Below are positions 18,736 through 27,061 of a stretch of 64,000 nucleotides of DNA, piece by piece (position 1 is the stretch's first letter; each line of letters opens with the position of its first letter). Below the pieces are notes generated by a model. It was given only the letters and a program-made list of their open reading frames with translations, did no database searches and was not told the origin of the DNA. The stretch is from JAHZKN01 sp965250205 (GTDB lineage Bacteria; Pseudomonadota; Alphaproteobacteria; Rhizobiales; Hyphomicrobiaceae). The stretch covers positions 1-64,000 of the forward strand of contig CBDFNK010000013.1 in assembly GCA_965250205.1 (NCBI GenBank), written 5' to 3'. The position numbers and the translations under genes are program-made.

Positions 18736-19317
18736 TTAATTATCTCCGTTGAAATAAGGCACCGTCGCCTCGCTCTTCGCTGAGATGCCCTCTCGCTTAA
18801 GAACCATAAAAAGCGTCAAAAATAGAATCTTGATGTCCCCAAAAAATGTCCTGTTTTCAACATACCAAACATCAAGTTCAAATTTCTCTTTCCAAGTTAG
18901 CGCATTGCGGCCATTGATTTGGGCCCAGCCAGTCATTCCAGGTCGGACATAGTGGCGGCGTGCCTGGCGCTTAGAATACAATGGTAGATATTGCACGAGC
19001 AGTGGCCTTGGACCAACCAGGCTCATGTCCCCTTTAATGACATTCCAAAGCTCAGGTAATTCATCAAGGCTCGTACTGCGAAGCCAGAGTCCAAAAGGCG
19101 TCAATCGCTCTTGGTCAGACTGCCGGCCTCCATCGACAGGCAACATTGATCTGAACTTGATCATTTTGAAAATATTGTTGTCACGACCAACACGGTCTTG
19201 GCGAAAAAAGATGGGCCGACCAAGACGAGCAAACACGGCACCGGACAAAATAAGAATCACCGGTGAAAAGACCAAAACCATAATCAACGCCATCGCAATG
19301 TCAAAAATGCGTTTCAT
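18736..19317 (-). CDS. Initiating undecaprenyl-phosphate sugar phosphotransferase
   Basis: A 193-residue, PglC-sized member of the bacterial sugar transferase family with the re-entrant membrane helix at the N terminus (IFDIAMALIMVLVFSPVILI). The catalytic core follows: FFRQDRVGRDNNIFKMIKFR, TSLDELPELWNVIKGDMSLV with the Asp-Glu pair, GPRPLL, and RPGMTGWAQINGRN. It should load the first sugar phosphate onto undecaprenyl phosphate. Being small and without extra domains, it resembles enzymes that use diacetamido-bacillosamine or related sugars. That specificity is inferred. Confidence 0.9.
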   Translation of the reverse strand: MKRIFDIAMALIMVLVFSPVILILSGAVFARLGRPIFFRQDRVGRDNNIFKMIKFRSMLPVDGGRQSDQERLTPFGLWLRSTSLDELPELWNVIKGDMSLVGPRPLLVQYLPLYSKRQARRHYVRPGMTGWAQINGRNALTWKEKFELDVWYVENRTFFGDIKILFLTLFMVLKREGISAKSEATVPYFNGDN

Positions 19318-19376
19318 AATGAGCTGACCCCAATTCGTTCAAACAGTGCTAAGCAAACGGACCCACGGCCAGTTGC

Positions 19377-21338
19377 TCACGCGGCTTGCGCTTGTTCCCG
19401 CCATGCTTGGAACATCAGAATATTCCAAAGGCAATGCTGCGCGTTGTGACTGCCACTGAGGTGTTGGCCCCATAGTGTCCTCACCGTTTCCGGTCTGAAG
19501 TAACCATCATCTCTCAATCGATCTTCGGACAATAAGGCCTCTGCCCAATCACGCAATGGGCCTTTTAACCACCTGCCAATTGGCACTCCGAAACCGGTTT
19601 TTGGCCGATCAACCAATTCTTTTGGAACATACTCGTAAAGAAGTTGACGCAAAATCCATTTTCCTTGTCCGTTTCGGACCTTCATATCAAACGGTATTTT
19701 CCAGCTCAATTCTACAACACGGTGATCCAGATATGGCGCTCGCGCTTCTAAACTACAGGCCATACTTGCACGATCCACTTTAGTTAGAATATCGCCAGGC
19801 AAATAGGTACAGCTATCAATGGCCATCATGGTGTGTTCAAATCGATCTGTGTTGGGCCAGGTTTCAGGTTGTTGCAACCTTGTCTGCACGATGTCTTGTG
19901 AATGGAGATAATGCTCAGGTCGTTGGCATGTGCTTGTTAAACGATACAAGAAGTCCGCGGCTTCTGATGTTTGCAGCACACCGGCGAATTTATGTATTTT
20001 TTCACCCGGCAGTCGCATATGCCATTGGCGTGGCAAAAGGTTCATTGCACGTGCAAAATATGAGTCCCATTGGCTCGGAGATCTGGTGAATAGAAGGTGC
20101 GCCACCTTCTCTCTCACGGAAGCGGGCAATCGAGCAATTTTTGACCACGTCTGATAAGCGGACAAATATCGATTGTAGCCACAAAACAATTCATCTGCTC
20201 CATCTCCTGACAACGAAACCGTGACGTGTTGCCGGGCAAGTTTAGAGACAAGATATGTGGGTATCTGAGAACTATCCGCAAATGGCTCACTATAGATCTT
20301 GGGAAGATCAGGAATAACAGCCATCGCGTCGTCTGGCGTTGCAATAAATTCGGTGTGGTCGGTTTTGAGGTGCCTGGCGACATTACGTGCAAAAACCGCC
20401 TCGTTGTATGCGTCTTCTTCAAACCCAATAGAAAATGTTTTTACCGGCTGATTTGAATGTGATTGCATAAGCGCGACGATGGTGCTGCTGTCGATCCCGC
20501 CACTTAGAAATGCACCAAGCGAAACATCCGACAGGAGTTGGCCAGTAATAGCTTTACTTAATGTCTCTTTTAGAAGATTGCGGGCCTCAGATACGTCGGT
20601 AGAGATAGGAGCCTGCGTTCCTTGTTCAGCGACTTTGGTAACGCTCCAATAGGTCTCCGTTTTCTGTTTTGGTGTCGACTTAAAAGAGACGGTGACGAAG
20701 GTACCTGGCTCAACCTTAGCGATACCTTGATAAATTGAGTGAGGTGCTGGAATGTAGCTGTGTCTCAAATAGACCGAGATCGCACTTTCATTTATTTTGT
20801 TCTCGAAAGCTGGGTGTTTCTTAAGAGATTTGAGGTCAGACCCAAAAAGAAACACCCCATTCTGAAATCCAAAATAAAGCGGCTTTTCGCCCATCCGATC
20901 CCGACTGAGGACGAGTTCTTTCTCCTGTCTATCCCACAGCCCAAAAGAAAACATTCCAACGCACTTTTCCAAGGTGGGTCGTAACCCGAATTTCTCAATA
21001 CTTACGAGCAGCGTCTCGGTATCAGAATGACCGCGCCAAGGGTGTGTCCCCGAGGCCTGTTCCAAGTCAGCACGAAGCGAATGGTGATTATAAATCTCGC
21101 CATTGTAGACAAGGTGATACCTGCCACTTGGAGATGCCATCGGCTGTGTGCCGGCGTCAGAAAGATCTAAAATGGAGAGACGTCGATGCGCCAATGCAAC
21201 CGCGTTGTCTCTATCTAGCCAAAAGCCAGACCCATCCGGACCACGCGCCCGGATCGCCTCACTCATACGAATCCCAATTTGTTTTGGCTCTTGGAAATAT
21301 CGCCTCTGAGGATCAACAAACCCGCAAAATCCGCACAT
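19377..21338 (-). CDS. asnB: Asparagine-synthase-type amidotransferase 1
   Basis: About 653 residues. I chose the start at 21338 because it places the catalytic Cys directly after Met (MCGFCGFV). Starting at 21356 would bury it. The class II glutaminase domain shows RGPDGSGFW, HRRLSILDLS and VYNGEIYNH. The synthase domain has the ATP loop LGAFLSGGIDSSTIVALM. Inside a uronic-acid polysaccharide locus such enzymes are thought to amidate the sugar carboxyl group (as proposed for WbpS/WbmE-type proteins) and not to make asparagine. That is inference from context. Confidence 0.88.
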   Translation of the reverse strand: MCGFCGFVDPQRRYFQEPKQIGIRMSEAIRARGPDGSGFWLDRDNAVALAHRRLSILDLSDAGTQPMASPSGRYHLVYNGEIYNHHSLRADLEQASGTHPWRGHSDTETLLVSIEKFGLRPTLEKCVGMFSFGLWDRQEKELVLSRDRMGEKPLYFGFQNGVFLFGSDLKSLKKHPAFENKINESAISVYLRHSYIPAPHSIYQGIAKVEPGTFVTVSFKSTPKQKTETYWSVTKVAEQGTQAPISTDVSEARNLLKETLSKAITGQLLSDVSLGAFLSGGIDSSTIVALMQSHSNQPVKTFSIGFEEDAYNEAVFARNVARHLKTDHTEFIATPDDAMAVIPDLPKIYSEPFADSSQIPTYLVSKLARQHVTVSLSGDGADELFCGYNRYLSAYQTWSKIARLPASVREKVAHLLFTRSPSQWDSYFARAMNLLPRQWHMRLPGEKIHKFAGVLQTSEAADFLYRLTSTCQRPEHYLHSQDIVQTRLQQPETWPNTDRFEHTMMAIDSCTYLPGDILTKVDRASMACSLEARAPYLDHRVVELSWKIPFDMKVRNGQGKWILRQLLYEYVPKELVDRPKTGFGVPIGRWLKGPLRDWAEALLSEDRLRDDGYFRPETVRTLWGQHLSGSHNAQHCLWNILMFQAWREQAQAA

Positions 21339-21627
21339 CAGACGATCCACCCGCATTCTACTAGGAATAATCTACGCACTGTATCTCGTGACCTATCTAT
21401 CGCGGGCATCCGTGTTGAATTCATTCTAGTTGACCCAACCAGATGTTCCCAAGCGGGCATCATGAAAAGGTTTTCTGGAAAGAAGCTAATGTTTCGAAGC
21501 GGGTTCTCTGAAGCTTCATTTTATCCATATATATAAGTTTCTGCCACAATCCAATCAACATCCATCCAACCGATTTCTACTGAGGCCTGATTATTTTACG
21601 AAACAATAGGAAAATACGAAAACGCGC
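21339..21627. other. Intergenic gap
   Basis: About 290 bp, A/T-rich, between two same-strand genes. No gene or repeat was recognised. A promoter for the asnB-like gene may lie here, but no box is convincing. Confidence 0.4.
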
Positions 21628-22833
21628 TTATAGGGTCGCTAACATTGAATGCAGTTTTAGAATTCTATTCTCGTACCTGTGATGCTCCATCACGTATTGA
21701 TATGCATTTTCAACGATCAACTGACGTGATGTCTCCTCTTTAAATTGTTCAACGACCTCGTCGAGGCTACTCAAATCGCGCTTGACCTCAATGAAGTGTT
21801 CACCAGCTTTCAAGATGTCATTGTACCTGCCCTCTAGTAGGATCTGACATGTCTTGGTACCAACCGCATCGAAATGTCTGGAGGAAATACACTTTGAATA
21901 CACATGCGCTTTCGGCGTTTTATCAAAGAACTCTCTTTTGAGGTACGCCAAATCAAGTTTTTGATCTTCAAGAGCGGCTACCTTGATCGGTCCTTTCTCT
22001 AGAACCCGCATAGCCATTTGTTTCACGCCAAACGGTAATCTACGAAATATTGATCTCAGCCGACCCTGATCCGAGAGTACCAGGCCCCGTCGCTCCTGTC
22101 TGACGTGGTGATAAATTTTATTGACCAACCCATCATCACGATCCAGATACCAACTTCCTGCTTCTGCTGACACGGTTCCGATACAGCTTTGCAGAAAGGC
22201 AGCCCAAGTCGTGCGATCAAACCTTTGTTTCCAATCGATATCTGTGCTCAGGCCCAACGTCCGTCCGTCCTGCTCAAAGTAATCAATAAGCCTATCCCGC
22301 TCATTGTCTCCAATAAGTGCATTGTATCGAAAACCGCGAAAACCTAAGTCTACATTTCTTTGTTTGCTCTCAGGACCCGGCGTAAATGTAGTCTCATTAA
22401 GGGCATGGGGAAGAGCAATAACTTTTGCAAAGTTACCGTAGAGATACTGGCCAGCCTCAAGCGGAAGTTGGGTAGCAACCACATCAACGCGCGCCGTTTT
22501 TAAAACCTCTATCTTGTCGGCCAGTCCGCAATGAGGTGAGTTATATTCGTTGCCGACGAAGCTCACTAAGTGACTGCGTTTTCTATCTGAGAGAGACTTT
22601 ACAAGAAGTTCCAGTGACCTAATGGAATCTGCGGTGCAGTTATGCAGCAGAACAATCGTATCAAAATCATCACAGATATCCGCAAGACTGGCGGGGGTTA
22701 ACTCATCTATATTTTGAAATGTTGCAGAAAAAAGTTTGCTGTTCTTGAACGCACTTTGCCAGTCATCGTAATAGGACGCTGTATGTGCATAGTGGACGCT
22801 GACCACCAACACTTTAGACACACTGTCATTCAT
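21628..22833 (-). CDS. Glycosyltransferase, CgeB-like
   Basis: A 401-residue soluble protein. The C-terminal third (SSRHFDAVGTKTCQILLEGR followed by DILKAGEHFIEVKRDLSSLD) matches the glycosyl-transferase group 1 tail found in CgeB-like proteins, where the sugar donor binds. The N-terminal half (VVSVHYAHTASYYDDW, LVSFVGNEYNSPHCG) is less typical. It overlaps the upstream epimerase gene by 4 bp (ATGA), so it is translated with it. It probably adds one of the locus-specific sugars. Confidence 0.72.
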   Translation of the reverse strand: MNDSVSKVLVVSVHYAHTASYYDDWQSAFKNSKLFSATFQNIDELTPASLADICDDFDTIVLLHNCTADSIRSLELLVKSLSDRKRSHLVSFVGNEYNSPHCGLADKIEVLKTARVDVVATQLPLEAGQYLYGNFAKVIALPHALNETTFTPGPESKQRNVDLGFRGFRYNALIGDNERDRLIDYFEQDGRTLGLSTDIDWKQRFDRTTWAAFLQSCIGTVSAEAGSWYLDRDDGLVNKIYHHVRQERRGLVLSDQGRLRSIFRRLPFGVKQMAMRVLEKGPIKVAALEDQKLDLAYLKREFFDKTPKAHVYSKCISSRHFDAVGTKTCQILLEGRYNDILKAGEHFIEVKRDLSSLDEVVEQFKEETSRQLIVENAYQYVMEHHRYENRILKLHSMLATL

Positions 22834-23882
22834 TTTAAATTTGATAGCAGGATATCAACGATTTTTTCGCTGCTCTTGCCATCTCCATAGTCGTGTATCT
22901 CTGAGCGTATTTTCTTGCCGTCTTCTTTCCAAAGTCGGTTCCAACCCGCATCAATCGTCTCCACCCACTCTGTTTCATCACGCAAGGTGACACATGGTTT
23001 TTGGTGAAAATAGGCTTCTTTCTGAAGTCCACCTGAATCAGTGTAGACCCGGGCTGCACTAGCCAGCAATCTGTGCATGTCAAAATAGCCCACCGGGTCT
23101 ATCTGTCTGATCCCATCTAATTTTATATCATTTTTCTCAAGGATCGATCGCGTCCTCGGGTGAACCGGGAAAATCATCTCGAAGTCTTTAGCTTCACTCT
23201 CAAGAAAGGAGGTCAGCTCCAGAAATCGTTCAATATCATCAGTATTTTCAGCACGGTGAAGGGTAAGTAGAGCGAATTGACCATCCTCAAGTCGCAGCTC
23301 TTCCATGACATTGCACCTAGTCAATGCATGGTCCTTCGCATACAGGGTCGCATCATACATAACGTCGCCACAATGATGGACGCCCGTTCGAATGCCCTCA
23401 TTCGCCAGATTGTCGACAGATGTTTGGGTTGGACAAAAAAGATGCTGACTCAAATGGTCCACCAGCACACGATTGATCTCTTCCGGCATCTGTCGATTAA
23501 ATGATCTCAGTCCGGCTTCGATATGTACGATTGAAATATTCATTTTTGCGGCAGCCAAAGCGCCTGCAAGCGTGGAGTTTGTGTCGCCATAAACAATCAG
23601 CGCGTCTGGCGCTTCAGAAACAAATATTTCCTCCAGGCCTTCCAACATGCGACCTGTCATCGCTCCGTGCGCAAGCCCATGAATATCAAGATTATACTTT
23701 GGTTCTGTTATGCCCAGTTCTTCGAAGAAAATAGAAGACATGTTTTGATCAAAATGCTGCCCGGTATGGACAAGAATTTCGTGCACGCCATCGGTATCTT
23801 TAAGAACTCGACTTAAGGCCGCTGCTTTAACAAATTGAGGTCGCGCTCCGACAACCGTCATAATTTTGTATGCTGCACTCAC
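22830..23882 (-). CDS. wecB: UDP-N-acetylglucosamine 2-epimerase family (WecB/WbpI-like)
   Basis: 350 residues of the non-hydrolysing 2-epimerase family: TVVGARPQFVKAAALSRVL, LVHTGQHFDQNMSSIFFEEL, VYGDTNSTLAGALAAAK, HIEAGLRSFNRQMPEEINRV, VHPRTRSILEKN and TDSGGLQKEAYF. WecB makes UDP-ManNAc. The close relative WbpI epimerises the 2,3-diacetamido glucuronate made by the WbpBDE set. Since that set is in the same locus, the WbpI-type reaction is a good candidate, but sequence alone does not decide. It overlaps both neighbours by 4 bp. Confidence 0.9.
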   Translation of the reverse strand: MSAAYKIMTVVGARPQFVKAAALSRVLKDTDGVHEILVHTGQHFDQNMSSIFFEELGITEPKYNLDIHGLAHGAMTGRMLEGLEEIFVSEAPDALIVYGDTNSTLAGALAAAKMNISIVHIEAGLRSFNRQMPEEINRVLVDHLSQHLFCPTQTSVDNLANEGIRTGVHHCGDVMYDATLYAKDHALTRCNVMEELRLEDGQFALLTLHRAENTDDIERFLELTSFLESEAKDFEMIFPVHPRTRSILEKNDIKLDGIRQIDPVGYFDMHRLLASAARVYTDSGGLQKEAYFHQKPCVTLRDETEWVETIDAGWNRLWKEDGKKIRSEIHDYGDGKSSEKIVDILLSNLK

Positions 23883-24943
23883 GTAAGATACCTCTTGATA
23901 TCCGGAACAAAGTGCGTGTGTTGCGACATGCAGCGTTTGATATGCTCAAGGTTCGCCTGGGTCCAGGACACGGTCTTTTTTAATCCGTCTTCAAATCCAA
24001 CGCTGGCTTCAAAACCCAGTTTCTCGCGCGCTTTTGAAGGGTCACCAAAACGGCGACCTGATCGATCCCAATCCCGCGCTGGCAATAGATCAACCGGAAC
24101 TTTATTCCCGGTAATTTCGTTGATCAATTCTGCCAACTCACGAATTGAAATCTCTCGACCAGACGCAAGATTATAAACTTCACCTGGCTCACCATGGCGT
24201 CCCGCCGCCATCAGACCACGCGCCATATCCTCAACAAAGATAAAATCACGGCTGGTATTGCCGCCATTTTCAAGTGGAAGCCCCTCATTCATCATGGAAC
24301 GAAAGACAAAGGTTGGGGTAACGTTGCGCCAAACCGTATTAACAGTGCCTCTCCATCGACCAGCGCCCAATATTTCGCGCGGCCCAAAAACATTCTGGAA
24401 TCGTGTCTTAACGATGGGTAGTCCATAGCGCGTAAAATAGTAATTGCCATAAAGTTCGCCAATAATCTTGGAAATTGAATACGGACTGTCGTGGTATAAA
24501 GATATCGGCGCATCTTCTTTTGTAGCTGTTGCTTCTTCATAGGTTTTTTCGGCAACAGCACAGCCCGCGGCTGCATACACCACGGCTTTAAGCTCTTTGA
24601 AGCTCTTAATTTTATCAAATAGCTTCAAACTCGTGAGTGTGTTGTTGTCATGATCCGCAATTGGATCGGCAATAGAAGATTGATTGCCGTGATAGCAAGC
24701 TAGGTGAAATACGAAATCAATGTCATCAGGCAGTTCATTTAAAATCTGATCAGAGGCGATTGAACCACAAACAAATCGAACCACTGGGTCATCAGGAATA
24801 TTGACCGGATCTGACGATAAAAGATTATCAATAATAATAATTTCACGTGGCTTTTCTGAAAGAAGCGCGTGGCAAAGATTAGAGCCGACAAATCCAGCTC
24901 CACCTACGACAAGAATTTTGGCGTTCTTGTAACTCCGGCTCAT
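23879..24943 (-). CDS. NAD-dependent sugar epimerase/dehydratase (SDR) 1
   Basis: The 354-residue extended SDR has a GGAGFVGSNL dinucleotide motif near residue 14. The active site is YSISK (YxxxK), with Ser/Thr supplied from the AAAGCAVAEKT region. GRWRGTVNTVWRNVTPTF lies at the substrate end. It is the first of three consecutive SDR genes, an arrangement like WbmF-WbmG-WbmH of the Bordetella O-antigen locus. It probably epimerises or modifies a UDP-diacetamido uronate. The exact reaction is not known. Confidence 0.85.
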   Translation of the reverse strand: MSRSYKNAKILVVGGAGFVGSNLCHALLSEKPREIIIIDNLLSSDPVNIPDDPVVRFVCGSIASDQILNELPDDIDFVFHLACYHGNQSSIADPIADHDNNTLTSLKLFDKIKSFKELKAVVYAAAGCAVAEKTYEEATATKEDAPISLYHDSPYSISKIIGELYGNYYFTRYGLPIVKTRFQNVFGPREILGAGRWRGTVNTVWRNVTPTFVFRSMMNEGLPLENGGNTSRDFIFVEDMARGLMAAGRHGEPGEVYNLASGREISIRELAELINEITGNKVPVDLLPARDWDRSGRRFGDPSKAREKLGFEASVGFEDGLKKTVSWTQANLEHIKRCMSQHTHFVPDIKRYLT

Positions 24944-24971
24944 GCCGCCTCCTTAGGGTAACGGTTCAATT

Positions 24972-25919
24972 CTATTTTTTCGGTGCCGCGAGGTGTGAGT
25001 AGATATTGGAAACCCCATGCTCGTCATACCAAGACAACATTTTTTTGATCGTTTTTTCAAAATCAACCTTCGCAGTCCAGCCAAGTTGTTTTTGTGTTTC
25101 GGTTGGATCAAGCACAACTGCTGGCACATCGTCAGCCCCGATAGGAACGATCGGAACGTCGCGGTCCTCAACCTCTAAATGATTAGCAACAAGATCAAAG
25201 ACGTCTTTGATTGATTTTCCCTCGCCAGTTGAAATGTTGAAAACGCCAACGGGGGCTTCGTTCTCCAGGACTTTATCCAATGCGCTAAAGAAGTCGTCCA
25301 TATCCATAAAATCTCTAATGGAATCGGAGCAAAAACAGGATTTTCCTTCCTTTAAGCGCGCATAGAATGTCGGAATAGGACCAATAGATAGTCTCGGGCC
25401 TGTAATATTGGCCAGGCGAAGTGAAACCGCTGGAACACTTGACATTAAGGCGTACTGCTCGCCTGCGGTTTTAGAGATCGCATAACTCGTGACGGGACGT
25501 AAATGTGCATCTACAGGAATTGGAACCTGATCGGGACGACCATAACAAAGAGCTGTTTGTAAATTAACGATACGCTTTATACCGCCCACCTTCTCCGCCG
25601 CTTTTATGATGTTTACGGTTCCATAAACATTGGTCGCCGCATCTTCGATCCAATCATCTGGATTTTTATATGCTGCCGCCGCATGGATGATGTGTGTTGG
25701 TTTGAATTCTGAAAGTGCAGTTTCACAGAGTTTTGCATCCGCAATAGTACCCTCTATGATCTGAAGTTGCTCGCTGCTCTCAGGTAACACCGCGCGATTT
25801 GACGTTGCATAGTTGTCAATGACGCAAATCTGGTCCCGCTTACTCAAAAAACGGTCAACCAGATTAGACCCCAAACATCCTGCTCCACCGGTAATGAGAA
25901 TGCGCCGTGTTGCTGTCAT
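24972..25919 (-). CDS. NAD-dependent sugar epimerase/dehydratase (SDR) 2
   Basis: 315 residues with ILITGGAGCLGSNLVDRFL, the active-site elements NLQTALCYG and SYAISKTAGEQYAL (YxxxK), and a C-terminal substrate domain. It is clearly paralogous to SDR 3: the same length, both with a QTAL.YG catalytic loop, and similar C termini (YDEHGVSNIYSHL against YDEFGVSGGYTHL). A tandem duplication followed by specialisation is likely. WbmG/WbmH-like. Confidence 0.85.
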   Translation of the reverse strand: MTATRRILITGGAGCLGSNLVDRFLSKRDQICVIDNYATSNRAVLPESSEQLQIIEGTIADAKLCETALSEFKPTHIIHAAAAYKNPDDWIEDAATNVYGTVNIIKAAEKVGGIKRIVNLQTALCYGRPDQVPIPVDAHLRPVTSYAISKTAGEQYALMSSVPAVSLRLANITGPRLSIGPIPTFYARLKEGKSCFCSDSIRDFMDMDDFFSALDKVLENEAPVGVFNISTGEGKSIKDVFDLVANHLEVEDRDVPIVPIGADDVPAVVLDPTETQKQLGWTAKVDFEKTIKKMLSWYDEHGVSNIYSHLAAPKK

Positions 25920-25927
25920 TGTTAAAT

Positions 25928-26875
25928 CTATTTCGCCTCAGATTCGCTATGCTTCAGATGGGTATAGCCACCACTAACCCCAAATTCATCATAGTACGCC
26001 ACAGCTGCTTTTACCGTCTCTTCAAGAGAGGTGAATTCCAGCTCACCAAAATCAGAGAAGGTTTTGGCTGGATCTAATAGAATGCGGGCGGCATCATCAT
26101 CACCGAGTGGACGAATCTCCGGCTCAGGGTATTCGTTGAGTTTGACAGCATTTACGACAGCATCATAGAGCTCTTTGATGGTCACGTCACTGCCGCTTGA
26201 AAAATGATAAGGCCCGCTGCCTTTCCCGTCGGCAGCCGTTACAACGGTTCGTGCTAGGTCCTTGCAAAAAACAAAATCACGCCGCGCCTCTGTAACAAAG
26301 CAAGGCTTTGCTGCTTTCAACCTCTCATAAAAGATTGGAAGTGGGCCACTGACATTGCGGGGGCCGACCACATTAGCGAGCCGGAACGTCACATAATCTA
26401 AACCCGATAACTCCAAAAAGTCTTCCGTAGTTGTTTTAGAGATCGCGTAGCTCGAATTTCCAGGGTTCTTTGGATGATTGAGAGTGATTGGCGTCTCTTG
26501 GGGATGCACGCCGTATGTTAAAGCCGTCTGAAAATAAATAAACCGGCCGACATTATTTGCTTGAGCTGCTTTGATAAGGTTCACACCACCAACACCATTG
26601 GTCAGCATGTCATCATACCAATTGTCGGGGTCTTTGTAGGAAGCAGCTGTGTGAACCAAAATATCTGGCTTGTGATCTCCAATAAGCTGATCAATGAGGT
26701 CCTTATCGACAATTGTGCCTTTTACGAACGTAAGCCGTTCGTGCTTTTCAGGGAGATGAAAACGTTGACCGGTATCAAAGTTATCAATGGCAATTACTTC
26801 ATCGCCGCGGTTTAAAAGCATTTCCGCAACATGGGAACCGATCTGGCCACAGCCACCGGTAATAAATACTTTCAT
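25928..26875 (-). CDS. NAD-dependent sugar epimerase/dehydratase (SDR) 3
   Basis: 315 residues from the start at 26875, chosen because GAGGAAC lies at ribosome-site distance and because MKVFITGGCGQIGSHVAEML then puts the Rossmann motif at the usual place. An upstream start at 26926 would add 17 unlikely residues. Active site: FQTALTYG and SYAISKTTTEDFLE. Paralogue of SDR 2, 8 bp apart. The pair plus SDR 1 form a three-gene block. Confidence 0.85.
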   Translation of the reverse strand: MKVFITGGCGQIGSHVAEMLLNRGDEVIAIDNFDTGQRFHLPEKHERLTFVKGTIVDKDLIDQLIGDHKPDILVHTAASYKDPDNWYDDMLTNGVGGVNLIKAAQANNVGRFIYFQTALTYGVHPQETPITLNHPKNPGNSSYAISKTTTEDFLELSGLDYVTFRLANVVGPRNVSGPLPIFYERLKAAKPCFVTEARRDFVFCKDLARTVVTAADGKGSGPYHFSSGSDVTIKELYDAVVNAVKLNEYPEPEIRPLGDDDAARILLDPAKTFSDFGELEFTSLEETVKAAVAYYDEFGVSGGYTHLKHSESEAK

Positions 26876-27061
26876 CTCAAGTTCCTCTGAACATTTGGAG
26901 CCACAGCCTTGGGCCTGATTACCCATGTTTCAACATCCATTATCTAGATGAGATCTTTGAGCGCGCGCGACCACCACTGCTATCTATTGAGCAGCTCGGA
27001 TTATGTCAATTTGTGAGTAGCAAGCAGCTTGTCGCACGCCTGGAAATTGCAGCCAAATTGG

